From Branchiibius sp. NY16-3462-2 (lineage in GTDB: Bacteria; Actinomycetota; Actinomycetes; Actinomycetales; Dermatophilaceae), in NCBI RefSeq assembly GCF_001594145.1, contig NZ_LVCF01000001.1, forward strand, positions 124,001 through 188,000: DNA of 64,000 bases. The letters run 5' to 3'. Shown one piece after another: positions 25,830 through 34,649 of the stretch; positions within the stretch are counted from its first letter, which is position 1, and each line of letters opens with the position of its first letter. Under the pieces are notes generated by a model. The model had not been told where the DNA came from. It searched no databases and saw nothing but the letters and a program-made list of their open reading frames with translations. Both the position numbers and the translations under genes were made by a program.

Positions 25830-26717
25830 ATGAAGGGGATCATCCTTGCTGGTGGTTCGGGGACCCGGCTGCACCCGATCACCCGCGGCATCAGCAAACA
25901 ACTCATGCCGATCTACGACAAGCCGATGATCTACTACCCGCTGTCGACGCTGCTGACCGCCGGGATCCGTGAGGTGCTGATCATCACCACACCGCACGAC
26001 GCCGACCAGTTCCACCGACTGCTCGGCGACGGCGCCGAGTGGGGTATTGACCTGCAGTATGCGGTCCAGGCGTCCCCCGACGGTCTCGGCCAGGCGTTCC
26101 TGATCGGCGCTGACTTCATCGGCTCGGACAGCGTGGCGCTGGTCCTCGGCGACAACATCTTCTACGGTCCGGGGCTGGGCACTGCGTTGAAGGCGAACCG
26201 CTCGGTGAGCGGTGGAAACATCTTCGCCTACCGCGTGGCCGACCCCTCGGCGTACGGCGTGGTCGAGTTCGACCCGAGCGGCACGGTGCGCTCGATCGAG
26301 GAGAAGCCGGCCCAACCCCGCAGCCGGTACGCCGTGCCCGGGCTCTACTTCTATGACAACGATGTGGTGTCGATCGCCAGGACCCTTCGTCCCTCCGAAC
26401 GCGGCGAACTGGAGATCACCGGCATCAACGACGCCTACCTGCAACGCGGTGATCTGACGGTCACGGTGCTGCCACGCGGCACCGCGTGGTTCGACACCGG
26501 GACCTTCCAGGGGATGATGGCCGCCGCCCAGTTCGTGCAGGCCATCGAGGAACGCCAGGGCGACAAGATCGGCTGCGTCGAGGAGGTCTCCTGGCGCAAC
26601 GGCTGGTTGTCCGACGAGCAACTGGGCGACCTGGCCCGGCCGCTGGTCAAGAGCGGGTACGGGCAGTATCTCCTGCAGCTGCTGGAGGAGAAGAACGAGG
26701 CGGTGGCCTCGTCGTGA
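25830..26717 (+). CDS. rmlA: Glucose-1-phosphate thymidylyltransferase
   Basis: 295 residues; makes dTDP-glucose from dTTP and glucose-1-phosphate, the first step to dTDP-L-rhamnose. The N-terminal signature [11 protein letters not shown] with [20 protein letters not shown] is complete. [11 protein letters not shown] and [19 protein letters not shown] are further RmlA marks, and [20 protein letters not shown] closes the active site. The stop overlaps the rmlC start by 4 bp. rmlA and rmlC form a rightward pair away from rmlB-rmlD. Confidence 0.97.
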   Translation: MKGIILAGGSGTRLHPITRGISKQLMPIYDKPMIYYPLSTLLTAGIREVLIITTPHDADQFHRLLGDGAEWGIDLQYAVQASPDGLGQAFLIGADFIGSDSVALVLGDNIFYGPGLGTALKANRSVSGGNIFAYRVADPSAYGVVEFDPSGTVRSIEEKPAQPRSRYAVPGLYFYDNDVVSIARTLRPSERGELEITGINDAYLQRGDLTVTVLPRGTAWFDTGTFQGMMAAAQFVQAIEERQGDKIGCVEEVSWRNGWLSDEQLGDLARPLVKSGYGQYLLQLLEEKNEAVASS

Positions 26718-27313
26718 AGATCGAACCACTGCCCATCGAAGGTGCCTTCGTCGTGACGCCCCGGCAGTTCCCCGACGACCGCGGTGTTTTCCTCGAAGGT
26801 TTCCGGGGTGACCTGCTCGCCGAACAGCTCGGCCACCGCCCGGACATCGTGCAGACCAACATCTCGGTGTCCAGCCGCGGAACCGTCCGCGGGATCCACT
26901 TCGCCGACATACCTCCCGGACAGGGCAAGTACATCACCGCGGTGTCCGGATCCTTGATCGACTACGTCGTCGATATTCGCGTGGGCTCACCGACCTTCGG
27001 TCAGTGGACCGCCGTCCCCCTGGATACCGTCGAGCGTCAGGCGGTGTATCTCAGCGAGGGCCTGGGACACGCTTTCTGTGCCCTCGAGGACAACACGACC
27101 GCCGTCTACTTGTGCACCGCGGCCTACAACCCCGGGCATGAACACGGCATCCAACCACTCGACCCGGCGATCGGCCTGACCTTCCCTGACGGGATCGAGC
27201 CGCTCCTGTCGCCCAAGGACGCCGCCGCCCCCACGTTGTCAGACGGTGAGACATCGGGGCTCTTGCCGACCTACGACCAGTACACCGCTCACCTGGCCTC
27301 CCTGCGGTCCTAG
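26714..27313 (+). CDS. rmlC: dTDP-4-dehydrorhamnose 3,5-epimerase
   Basis: 199 residues from the GTG at 26714, which overlaps the rmlA stop by 4 bp. It catalyses the double epimerisation of dTDP-4-keto-6-deoxyglucose. Cupin motifs are visible: [13 protein letters not shown] near the N-terminus, [17 protein letters not shown] with the catalytic His, the segment [14 protein letters not shown], and [20 protein letters not shown]. The longer frame back to 26486 overlaps rmlA and is not real. The C-terminal ~20 residues extend slightly beyond the core fold. Confidence 0.95.
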   Translation: MKIEPLPIEGAFVVTPRQFPDDRGVFLEGFRGDLLAEQLGHRPDIVQTNISVSSRGTVRGIHFADIPPGQGKYITAVSGSLIDYVVDIRVGSPTFGQWTAVPLDTVERQAVYLSEGLGHAFCALEDNTTAVYLCTAAYNPGHEHGIQPLDPAIGLTFPDGIEPLLSPKDAAAPTLSDGETSGLLPTYDQYTAHLASLRS

Positions 27314-27326
27314 CCCCTGGAGCGGC

Positions 27327-27779
27327 TCAGGCGTCGAACAACTCGTCCTTGGCGCGAACGTCCCTGAACAGACGCTCAACCGACCCCGCGGGCCGATCCA
27401 GCAGGACGACCGGCACGGTCCGCAGCATCCCCTCGGTCTCCCCCTCGCCGGTGATGTCGGCCGGGTTCCAGCGCACCATCGGGTCGCCCGCCTCGACCGT
27501 GTCACCCTGAGCCACCAGCACCTCGAAGCCCTTGCCCTCCAGCTTCACGGTATTGATGCCCAGATGCACCAGAACGCCCAGCTTCTCTTCGGCGTTGAGA
27601 ACCACGAACGCGTGGGGATGAACCTTGACGACCGTCCCCGAGATCGGGGAGACCACCGTGGCGGGCTCCAGGATCGGCTCGATCGCCACGCCCGGACCGA
27701 CCATCTCACCGGCGAACACCGGGTCGTCGACCTCTTCGATCGGAATGACCCGACCCGTGCAGGGCGCGAGCAGCTTCAC
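27327..27779 (-). CDS. PTS glucose-family IIA component
   Basis: 150 residues, the size of a stand-alone Crr-type IIA. The phosphorylation region is intact: HPHAFVV (His56) and EKLGVLVHLGINTVKL (His72, the phospho-acceptor). It receives phosphate from HPr and passes it to IIB. The start overlaps the end of the IIB gene by 4 bp, so the two are translated together. Position beside the N-acetylglucosamine IIC and nagA suggests GlcNAc uptake, though a single IIA often serves several glucose-family transporters. Confidence 0.93.
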   Translation of the reverse strand: MKLLAPCTGRVIPIEEVDDPVFAGEMVGPGVAIEPILEPATVVSPISGTVVKVHPHAFVVLNAEEKLGVLVHLGINTVKLEGKGFEVLVAQGDTVEAGDPMVRWNPADITGEGETEGMLRTVPVVLLDRPAGSVERLFRDVRAKDELFDA

Positions 27780-28006
27780 ATCAGGTCCTCGATGTCGTCG
27801 GCCAGGGTGTCTGCTTCCGGCCCGACGACGACCTGCACGACGTTTCCGGACACGATGACACCGTGTGCGCCGGCTGCCTTCAGTGCGGCTTCGTTGATCA
27901 ACGAGCCGTCCTCGACCTCAGTGCGCAGCCGCGTGATGCACGGCTCGATCTCGACGATGTTGTCGGCACCACCGAGGCCGGCCAGGATGTCTTCTGCTTT
28001 TCCCAT
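27776..28006 (-). CDS. PTS glucose/N-acetylglucosamine family IIB component
   Basis: 76 residues, a free-standing IIB domain. The phosphorylated cysteine is Cys23 in IEPCITRLRTEV, which matches the CxTRLR signature. KAAGAHGVIVSGNVVQVVVGP completes the fold. It passes phosphate from IIA to the incoming sugar at IIC. The stop overlaps the IIA start by 4 bp, and 43 bp separate it from the SIS gene upstream, so SIS-IIB-IIA look like one leftward unit. Confidence 0.94.
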   Translation of the reverse strand: MGKAEDILAGLGGADNIVEIEPCITRLRTEVEDGSLINEAALKAAGAHGVIVSGNVVQVVVGPEADTLADDIEDLM

Positions 28007-28049
28007 GATGTGCTCCTTCTCAAGCGAACTCGGATACGGAATGTCGGGA

Positions 28050-29105
28050 TCAGTCTGGGTCCGTGGTGGTGACTTTAGCCAGACCTCGCGGGTTGTCCGG
28101 GTCCAACCCCAGGGACAGCGCCAGCGACTCGACCACCAGCTGGGCCGGGACGATCGACGCGATCGGTGACAGCGCTTCGGTCAGGCGCGGGCCGGCGACC
28201 GCGACGTCGACTGTGTCGGCGAATTCCGTCGTTCCGCCGATTCCCACCGTCGTTGCCCCACGCTGGTCCAGGTCCTGCGCCAACTCGATCATCGGCGTAC
28301 TCATCGGGCCGTCGGCCGCGGACACCAGTACCGCGGACATGCCCCCGGTGACCACAGAGATCGGGCCGTGCCGCAGATCGGCGTAGGAGTAGCCGCGCAC
28401 CGGGCGCAGGCAGGTCTCCTCCAGCTTCAGCGCCGTCTCCAATGCCGTGCCCATCAGGAGCCCGCGTCCGGACACCACCGCGTACGCCGAATCCTTTAGT
28501 GCCGCAACCGCTTCCGCCACTCCGGAACGCTCTGCCAGCAACCGCTCGATCTCGCCGGGCACGGTCGCCAGCTCATCGTCGTACGCCGATGGGTCACCAG
28601 ACAGGGCCGTGCCCAGGACCGCCATGGCCACCGTCTGTGAGACGTAGGTCTTGGTCGCCGGCACCGCCAACTCCGGGCCGGCCTGGGTGAGCAGCCCCAG
28701 ATCCGCGTCGGCCAGCAGCGGCGAGTCCGGGACGTTTGCAACGGCAATGGTCGCCGCCCCGCACTCCTTGGCCCACTGCTGGGTCTGCACGATCTCCTCG
28801 GTCTGCCCGGACTGGGAGACGCTGACCACCAGGGAGTGGGACAGGTCGAGCTTGGCTCCGTAGTGGGTTGCCACGCTGGGGGAGAACAAACTGGCCAGTA
28901 CGCCGGAGTGGGTCTCCAGCAGGTAGCGCCCGTAGACCGCCGCGTTGTCGCTGCTGCCGCGAGCCACGAACAGCACCTGCTCCCGCCCGGCGTACACCTC
29001 GGCGATCCTGTCCCGCAGCGGGATCAGCGCATCCAGCGTGTCCTGCACCGCCTGTGGCTGCTGGGCGATCTCCCGCCCCATCTGGGTCTCGCGCACATCT
29101 TCCAC
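28050..29105 (-). CDS. Two-SIS-domain protein (GlmS isomerase-like; possible glucosamine-6-phosphate deaminase)
   Basis: 351 residues from GTG 29105, preceded by GGAGGG; an ATG at 29153 gives 16 more residues with no ribosome site. Two SIS folds resemble the isomerase half of GlmS: FVARGSSDNAAVYGRY, VVSVSQSGQTEEIV (sugar-phosphate Ser-rich loop), then SGRGLLMGTALETALKLEE and SYADLRHGPISVV. The glutaminase domain is absent, so it cannot use glutamine. In the GlcNAc locus, with no NagB visible, the best guess is a NagB-II-type deaminase turning glucosamine-6-phosphate into fructose-6-phosphate. A phosphosugar isomerase is the alternative. Confidence 0.82.
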   Translation of the reverse strand: MEDVRETQMGREIAQQPQAVQDTLDALIPLRDRIAEVYAGREQVLFVARGSSDNAAVYGRYLLETHSGVLASLFSPSVATHYGAKLDLSHSLVVSVSQSGQTEEIVQTQQWAKECGAATIAVANVPDSPLLADADLGLLTQAGPELAVPATKTYVSQTVAMAVLGTALSGDPSAYDDELATVPGEIERLLAERSGVAEAVAALKDSAYAVVSGRGLLMGTALETALKLEETCLRPVRGYSYADLRHGPISVVTGGMSAVLVSAADGPMSTPMIELAQDLDQRGATTVGIGGTTEFADTVDVAVAGPRLTEALSPIASIVPAQLVVESLALSLGLDPDNPRGLAKVTTTDPD

Positions 29106-29162
29106 GTCCGGTGCCCTCCGCTCCTTCTTGACGCATCCCGTCGCTCGCAGCATGATATGCGA

Positions 29163-29178
29163 ACTGGTCCGGACCAGA
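29163..29178. promoter_or_regulatory. DasR-type (dre) operator
   Basis: ACTGGTCCGGACCAGA is a near-perfect palindrome and closely follows the known DasR site of Streptomyces (ACTGGTCTAGACCACT). It lies between the divergent SIS and GntR genes, 58 nt from the SIS start and 49 nt from the GntR start. A half-site, ACCAGT, follows a few bases on. The adjacent regulator probably binds here and controls both directions in response to amino-sugar phosphates. Confidence 0.8.
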
Positions 29179-29227
29179 CCGTACCAGTCCGACGCTATCC
29201 CCGACCAGCCTTGGAGAGGAGGAATCC

Positions 29228-29974
29228 GTGCCGACCCGGCAGATCACCGACGGACCTGAACCGAAGTACGCGCAACTGCGCGAGGCGCTGACCGTGATGG
29301 CAACCCGTGAGTTGCAGCCGGATGCCGCCCTCCCCTCCGAGCGGGAGTTGATGCGCCGGTACGCCGTGTCCCGCGCGACCGTGCGCCGCGCCATCGAGAG
29401 TCTGGCGGCGGACGGGCTCCTGCATCGCATCCACGGCAAGGGCACCTTCGTCGCACGGCCCCGGCTGCAGTCCGACCTGCACCTTGCCTCCTTCAGCCAG
29501 GACATGACCCGGCGCGGTCTCACCCCGTCGACGGCCATCCTCACGCTCGAACTCGACACTCCCCCAGCCGAAGTCGCCGAGATCTTGCAACTGCCGCGGC
29601 ATGGTCGTGCGTGGCGCCTGGAGCGCATCCGCTTCGCCGACGACGTGCCGATCGCCCTGGAGGACGGGTGGTATCCGGCCCACCTGCTGCCCGATCTGGA
29701 CCAACGCGACCTGACCGGATCGCTCTACGAGGTCCTGACCACGGAGTACGAACTGGTCATCGATCACGCCGAGCAGACCCTGTGGGGCGAGCCGGCGGAC
29801 GCACCGACGGCGCGGCGACTGAAGACACCGTCCAACGCAGCGCTGCTGGTCTTCCAGCGCACCAGCTTCTCAGCCGGAATACCGGTCGAGTACGTCGTGT
29901 CCCGCTATCGCGGTGACCGCTACTCGATCCATATGAGCCTCGACCGACCCGACCCCAACCCGAAGGAGCACTGA
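29228..29974 (+). CDS. GntR-family regulator, HutC/DasR type with UTRA domain
   Basis: 248 residues. The winged helix-turn-helix (about 12-80) reads LPSERELMRRYAVSRATVRRAIESL and ends with RIHGKGTFVARP. The UTRA ligand domain (about 95-240) includes RLERIRFADDVPIALEDGWYP. The family often senses glucosamine- or N-acetylglucosamine-6-phosphate. The GTG start has a GGAGAGGAGGA ribosome site. The stop overlaps the IIC start by 1 bp, so it is cotranscribed with the transporter and nagA. A dre-like palindrome sits just upstream, suggesting autoregulation. Confidence 0.92.
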   Translation: MPTRQITDGPEPKYAQLREALTVMATRELQPDAALPSERELMRRYAVSRATVRRAIESLAADGLLHRIHGKGTFVARPRLQSDLHLASFSQDMTRRGLTPSTAILTLELDTPPAEVAEILQLPRHGRAWRLERIRFADDVPIALEDGWYPAHLLPDLDQRDLTGSLYEVLTTEYELVIDHAEQTLWGEPADAPTARRLKTPSNAALLVFQRTSFSAGIPVEYVVSRYRGDRYSIHMSLDRPDPNPKEH

Positions 29975-31239
29975 TGAGTACTGCCGAGGTACCAGCGAGT
30001 TCGCCACCCGCAGCCAAGAAGAAGCGCATCAACCTGGCGCCGATCCAGAAGTTCGGCCGCAGTCTGATGCTGCCGATCGCTGCCCTGCCGGTCGCCGGTC
30101 TGATGCTGCGGCTCGGCCAGCCCGACCTATTGGGCAAGGACGGTCTTGGCTGGGACAAGGTGGCCGCGATCGTCGGTGCCGCCGGTAGCGCGCTCTTCAA
30201 CAACCTGCCGCTGCTGTTTGCCGTCGGTATTGCCATCGGTATGGCCAAAAAGGCTGATGGCTCAACGGCTTTGGCCGCGGTCGTCGGTTATCTGGTCTTC
30301 AAGAGCGTCGGCGATGCGATGTCGCCCTACATCCTCGGTGAGCCCAAAGAGGGCGCCGCGCAGGAGTTGATCAACTTCGGGGTGCTGGGCGGCATCATCG
30401 CCGGCCTGGTCTCGGCCTACCTGTGGCAGAAGTACCACCGCATCAAACTGCCTCCCTACCTCGCCTTCTTCGGCGGCCGGCGGTTCGTGCCGATCATCAC
30501 CGCCTTCGCCATGCTGATCATCTCGGTGCTGATGTCCTTCATCTACCAGCCGTTCAACACCGGTCTGACCGACCTGGGCAACTGGGTCGCGGAGAACGAC
30601 GTCGTCGGTGGTTTCGTCTACGGCACCGCCAACCGGTTGCTCATCCCGCTGGGGTTGCACCACATCCTGAACAACCCGCCGTGGTTCATCTTCGGCTCCT
30701 ACACCCCGTCTGGCACCGGTGTGCCGGTGCACGGTGACATCGCCCGGTTCCTGTCGGGTGACCCGACGGCTGGTGCGTTCATGACCGGCTTCTTCCCCAT
30801 CATGATGTTCGCCCTGCCCGCGGCGGCGCTGGCGATCTGGCAGGAAGCCAAGATCAAGCACAAGAAGGCCGTCGGTGGTGTGATGCTCTCGGTCGGCCTC
30901 ACCGCGTTCCTGACCGGTGTCACCGAGCCCCTGGAGTTCGCCTTCATGTTCGTCGCGTGGCCGCTCTACGTGATCCACGCCGTCCTGACCGGTACGTCAC
31001 TGGCATTGGTCAACGCCCTTGGCATCAAGGACGGATTCTCATTCAGCGCAGGCCTTTTCGACTACGTGCTGAACTTCAACATCGCCACCAAGCCGTTGTT
31101 ATTGATACCCATCGGCCTGGGGTATGCGGTCATCTACTACTTCCTGTTCCGGTTCGTCATCCGCAAGATGAACCTGAAAACCCCCGGCCGCGAGGATGAC
31201 GACGAGGCCTCGATGGCCGAAGCGGACACCAGCGCGTGA
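29974..31239 (+). CDS. PTS N-acetylglucosamine-specific IIC permease
   Basis: 421 residues, a lone IIC domain with about ten membrane segments. The opening IQKFGRSLMLPIAALPVAGLMLRLG, the segment LPLLFAVGIAIGMAK, the sugar-site loop RLLIPLGLHHILNNPPWF and GVTEPLEFAFMF are glucose/GlcNAc family signatures. There is no fused IIB or IIA; these are supplied by the divergent genes at 27327-28006. GlcNAc specificity is inferred from coupling to nagA, whose start overlaps the IIC stop by 4 bp. The start is preceded by AAGGAG. Confidence 0.92.
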   Translation: MSTAEVPASSPPAAKKKRINLAPIQKFGRSLMLPIAALPVAGLMLRLGQPDLLGKDGLGWDKVAAIVGAAGSALFNNLPLLFAVGIAIGMAKKADGSTALAAVVGYLVFKSVGDAMSPYILGEPKEGAAQELINFGVLGGIIAGLVSAYLWQKYHRIKLPPYLAFFGGRRFVPIITAFAMLIISVLMSFIYQPFNTGLTDLGNWVAENDVVGGFVYGTANRLLIPLGLHHILNNPPWFIFGSYTPSGTGVPVHGDIARFLSGDPTAGAFMTGFFPIMMFALPAAALAIWQEAKIKHKKAVGGVMLSVGLTAFLTGVTEPLEFAFMFVAWPLYVIHAVLTGTSLALVNALGIKDGFSFSAGLFDYVLNFNIATKPLLLIPIGLGYAVIYYFLFRFVIRKMNLKTPGREDDDEASMAEADTSA

Positions 31240-32363
31240 TCATCACCGCTCCCCTCGTGCTCACCCCGGCGCGTGCTCTCGCGCCGGGGTGGGTCGAGAT
31301 CTCCGGCGACTCGATCGCCGCCGTCGGTGAGGGTACGCCGAACGGTCCGGTCGACGTACCTCTCACCGGCACCCTCGTCCCCGGCTTCGTGGACACCCAC
31401 GTGCACGGCGGCGGCGGGGCGTCGTTCGACGCCGGCACCGCGGCCGCAGCGGCCACGGTCACCGATGCGCATCTTGCCCATGGCACCACCTCGATGATCG
31501 CCTCGCTGGTCACGATGTCGCATGAGGACATGGACCGGGCGGTGCGCGAACTAGCACTGCTGGTGGCCGACGGGCGGCTCGCGGGCATCCACCTCGAAGG
31601 ACCCTGGCTCTCACCGCTGCACCGCGGCGCGCACGACCCCGTCCTGCTGGAGAACCCGTCCTCCGAACGCATCGCGCACGTGTTGGAGCTCGGGGACGGG
31701 TCGATCCGGATGGTCACCATCGCCCCCGAACTACCCGGTGGGCCAGAAGCCGTTGCGCAACTGGCGTCCGCGGGAGTCGTCGCTGCAGTAGGACACACCG
31801 ACGCGACGTACGAGCAGGCCACCCAGGCCCTCGCCTCCGGGGCGACGGCGGGAACCCACCTGTTCAACGCAATGACTCCCCTGAACCACCGCGCGCCGGG
31901 AGCCGTTGGGGCACTGCTGGATTCGGACGCAGTCGTGGAGTTGATCTGCGACGGCGTGCACCTGCACCCGGCGACGATCCGCCTTGCCACCCGTCTGGCC
32001 TCGGACCGATTCGTGCTGGTGACCGACGCCATGGCGGCGGCCGCGAGCGCCGACGGGGACTACCGGCTGGGACCGTTGGACGTGTTCGTGAGGGACGGCG
32101 TCGCACGCCTGGCCGACGGCACGATCGCCGGGTCGACACTGACGATGGCCCGGGCTGTGCAGTTCTGCGTCAACGTCGTCGGGCTTCCGTTGGAGGTCGT
32201 CCTGCCCGCGGCCACCTCACGCGCCGCTGACCACCTCGGCCTCGCCCGCGTCGGCTCCATCGAGCCCGGCTACTTCGCCGACCTGGTCGAACTCTCCGCC
32301 GACCTGGACGTCACGCGCGTGATGCGCCGTGGCTCCTGGGTCGCCAGCGCACGCTCGCGTTAG
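31236..32363 (+). CDS. nagA: N-acetylglucosamine-6-phosphate deacetylase
   Basis: 375 residues of the amidohydrolase superfamily; removes acetate from GlcNAc-6-phosphate to give glucosamine-6-phosphate. Metal and substrate motifs are visible: GFVDTHVHGGGG near residue 50, HLEGPWLSPLHRGAHD, GHTDATYEQA, HLFNAMTPLNHRAPG and LVTDAMAAA with the catalytic Asp. The GTG start overlaps the IIC stop by 4 bp. It closes the rightward GntR-IIC-NagA unit and converges on the methyltransferase gene 13 bp away. Confidence 0.95.
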   Translation: MIITAPLVLTPARALAPGWVEISGDSIAAVGEGTPNGPVDVPLTGTLVPGFVDTHVHGGGGASFDAGTAAAAATVTDAHLAHGTTSMIASLVTMSHEDMDRAVRELALLVADGRLAGIHLEGPWLSPLHRGAHDPVLLENPSSERIAHVLELGDGSIRMVTIAPELPGGPEAVAQLASAGVVAAVGHTDATYEQATQALASGATAGTHLFNAMTPLNHRAPGAVGALLDSDAVVELICDGVHLHPATIRLATRLASDRFVLVTDAMAAAASADGDYRLGPLDVFVRDGVARLADGTIAGSTLTMARAVQFCVNVVGLPLEVVLPAATSRAADHLGLARVGSIEPGYFADLVELSADLDVTRVMRRGSWVASARSR

Positions 32364-32376
32364 CGGATCGCAAAGC

Positions 32377-33039
32377 TCAACTGCCCGACCGCAGACTGCG
32401 AGCCAGAATCACGTAGTGCTGCCACTGCATCGAACCAACGACGTGCCGCAACGGTCGTAGTGGCTTATGCCGCCGACTCTGATGGAACACGGGGTTAGCG
32501 CCCCGCACCGACTCCACCTCGAAACCGGCGTCGGCGAACATCTTCAGCATGCTTTTCTTGGTGAAGAACCGAACATGGGTACGGTCGAGCACGCCGATGT
32601 CCTGGTACTCCCATTCGCCGGCGATCAAGCCGGTTACCACCGGCAAGTAGCGAACGTTCGGGATGGCCGCCAACACGTGACCGCCCGGGTTCAGGTGCTC
32701 GTGAGTTGCGCGCAAGGTCCGCCACGGCTCGACGATGTGCTCGAGAACGTCGTTGAAACAGATGAGGTCAAACCGATCGTCGCGCCCCTGCAATGCTTCG
32801 GGGTAGTAACCATCGAGGACCTCATCGAAACCACTCCCCCGCGCCTTGTCCGCCTGCTGGGGTACCGGTTCGATACCCACAATCCTGGCTTCCGGCCCCA
32901 GTACTCGACGGAGGGTCGACCCAAAACCGCCGCGACCGCAGCCGACATCGAGCGCGGACCGCGAACCTAGCGGGATGTCAGGTGCGACGTCGTCGCGTCG
33001 GTTGAACGTGTAAACGTCCTGCTGCAGCATTGCTTCCAT
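32377..33039 (-). CDS. Class I SAM-dependent methyltransferase
   Basis: 220 residues. Motif I is ALDVGCGRGGFGSTLRRV, the acidic loop is IVGIEP, and FDLICFNDVLEHIVEPWRTL gives motif IV with the common DVLEH. This UbiG/methyltransf_23-like type often appears in surface-glycan loci and may methylate a sugar or a lipid-linked intermediate; the acceptor is unknown. The C-terminal part (HVRFFTKKSMLKMFADAGFE) is typical of the family. It lies between nagA and a second flippase gene, so it probably belongs to the polysaccharide locus rather than the GlcNAc module. Confidence 0.85.
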   Translation of the reverse strand: MEAMLQQDVYTFNRRDDVAPDIPLGSRSALDVGCGRGGFGSTLRRVLGPEARIVGIEPVPQQADKARGSGFDEVLDGYYPEALQGRDDRFDLICFNDVLEHIVEPWRTLRATHEHLNPGGHVLAAIPNVRYLPVVTGLIAGEWEYQDIGVLDRTHVRFFTKKSMLKMFADAGFEVESVRGANPVFHQSRRHKPLRPLRHVVGSMQWQHYVILARSLRSGS

Positions 33040-33272
33040 GGTGATCTCCTCGCTCGACTCGCCGCGAAGATCTCCTCGCTCAGCCCGCTGCGAAGCATAA
33101 ACCAGCGGAAAGGTCAGGCGGACTTACTTGCGTGGGTTACCTCACAAATTGAGCCGCGGGCGTCTGAACCTGGTGGTCGTAGTCGCAGACAGGTGGACTG
33201 TCTTCCGGGAGGGACACTCCGACCAGCCCCCGCCTTGACTGCATGGCTTGCTGAGGAACAATCATCTGCGCT

Positions 33273-34490
33273 ATGGGTCGTCGGCAACGTCATGTGCGGG
33301 AGATGATTCTCTATCTGCTCATCCCGGCGGCAGGGTTCCTGTCGCCGCTTTTGGTCATTCCGGCGATCACCTCGCGCTTTGGCGTGGCGGGGTGGACCGG
33401 AATGGCGTTGGCCCAATCGCTCGGTGGAGCGATTGCCATAGCCACAGAGATGGGCTGGGGTGTCGTCGGTCCACAGCGCGTTGCGGGGATGTCCAGACGG
33501 GACGGTATCGCGCAGTACCGATTGTCCCTGACTTCGCGTCCCTTAACCGCCATCCCAGGAATGGTCTTGGCCGCAGCACTAACAGGGTGGCTGGTCGACG
33601 ACCATGCAGTCGCAGCGGCGATCCTGGCCGCCGCGATGGCCTCCCAGGCGATGACCCCCCAGTGGTACTTCGTCGGCATCGGACAACCTGTTGCCGTCCT
33701 GTGGTCCGAGTCGCTGCCCAAGGCCCTGCTCGCCCTCATCTCGGCGATCGCTATTCTCGCGGGCGCTCCATTCGTCACCTACAGCTTGCTGATGTGCCTA
33801 GCGATGCCAATTGCGCTCATCGTCGCGCGGTTGATCATCGGCCCTGAAGCACGATTGCGCCGCTCTGACTGGGCAGCCGCGACGACCGCTAGTCGCCAGC
33901 AACTCATTATCGGGTCCAGTCGCGTCGTAAGTGTCGCGTACACAGGGCTTCCGGTAACGCTGGTCCAGATCGCCGCTCCTGAAGCCACGCCAGTGTTCGC
34001 CGCGACCGAGCGATTGATGCGGATGGGCGTGCTTGTGCTCTATTCCGTGCCATCGCGGCTGCAGAGCTGGATTGGCGGAGCGGATGTTGGCGAACGCGCG
34101 GGACGGGTGCACCAGGCACAACGCATCTGCCTTCTGATGGGAGTGCTCGCTGGTGTTGCGTACGCCGCCCTAACACCAACTGTCAGCCGACTGATGTTTT
34201 CGGGTGCCGTGAACGTCCCTTACTCAGTCTCGTCAGCATCCGGGGTGTTGTTGGCAGTGATCTGCACCTCGATGGGCCTTGGCCTCTCGATGGTCGCTAC
34301 AGGTCAGGCCAATCTCACCATTGCCGCAATCATCCCCGCCGCCATCGTGGCGCTGAGCACCGTTGGCGTGATGGCGATCCACTTCGGCGCGACCGGCGCC
34401 GTGATTGCCGAGATCGCCGCAGAACTCGTAGGCGTGGCCATCCTGTGGTACTTGTTGCGTCGGCACGCCAGGCGGCACGCGGCTTCGTAG
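33273..34490 (+). CDS. Second Wzx-like oligosaccharide flippase
   Basis: 405 residues with about twelve hydrophobic segments. The N-terminal LIPAAGFLSPLLVIPAITSRFGVAGWTGMALAQSLG is the standard opening of MOP-superfamily flippases, and ATERLMRMGVLVLYSVPSRLQSWIG fits the mid-region. It lacks the long hydrophilic tail of the flippase at 9295-10956 and is not closely similar to it, so the locus may export two glycans or carry a remnant of an older cluster. The start ATG 33273 has GAGGA rather far upstream; ATG 33303 is an alternative. Confidence 0.82.
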   Translation: MGRRQRHVREMILYLLIPAAGFLSPLLVIPAITSRFGVAGWTGMALAQSLGGAIAIATEMGWGVVGPQRVAGMSRRDGIAQYRLSLTSRPLTAIPGMVLAAALTGWLVDDHAVAAAILAAAMASQAMTPQWYFVGIGQPVAVLWSESLPKALLALISAIAILAGAPFVTYSLLMCLAMPIALIVARLIIGPEARLRRSDWAAATTASRQQLIIGSSRVVSVAYTGLPVTLVQIAAPEATPVFAATERLMRMGVLVLYSVPSRLQSWIGGADVGERAGRVHQAQRICLLMGVLAGVAYAALTPTVSRLMFSGAVNVPYSVSSASGVLLAVICTSMGLGLSMVATGQANLTIAAIIPAAIVALSTVGVMAIHFGATGAVIAEIAAELVGVAILWYLLRRHARRHAAS

Positions 34491-34649
34491 AATCCCCATT
34501 GCGTCAGACGCCACAACCGGTAGTCGCTCGCGCCATTGGCGAAGCATGCCCTGACCTCCTCGCCGAGTCTCTTCGGAGGGCGCCACCAGATGCTCGTCGG
34601 TCTGACAACCGTGAGCTGCGCTTGGAGCCTTCCGGGCTGGCTTGGTTGG

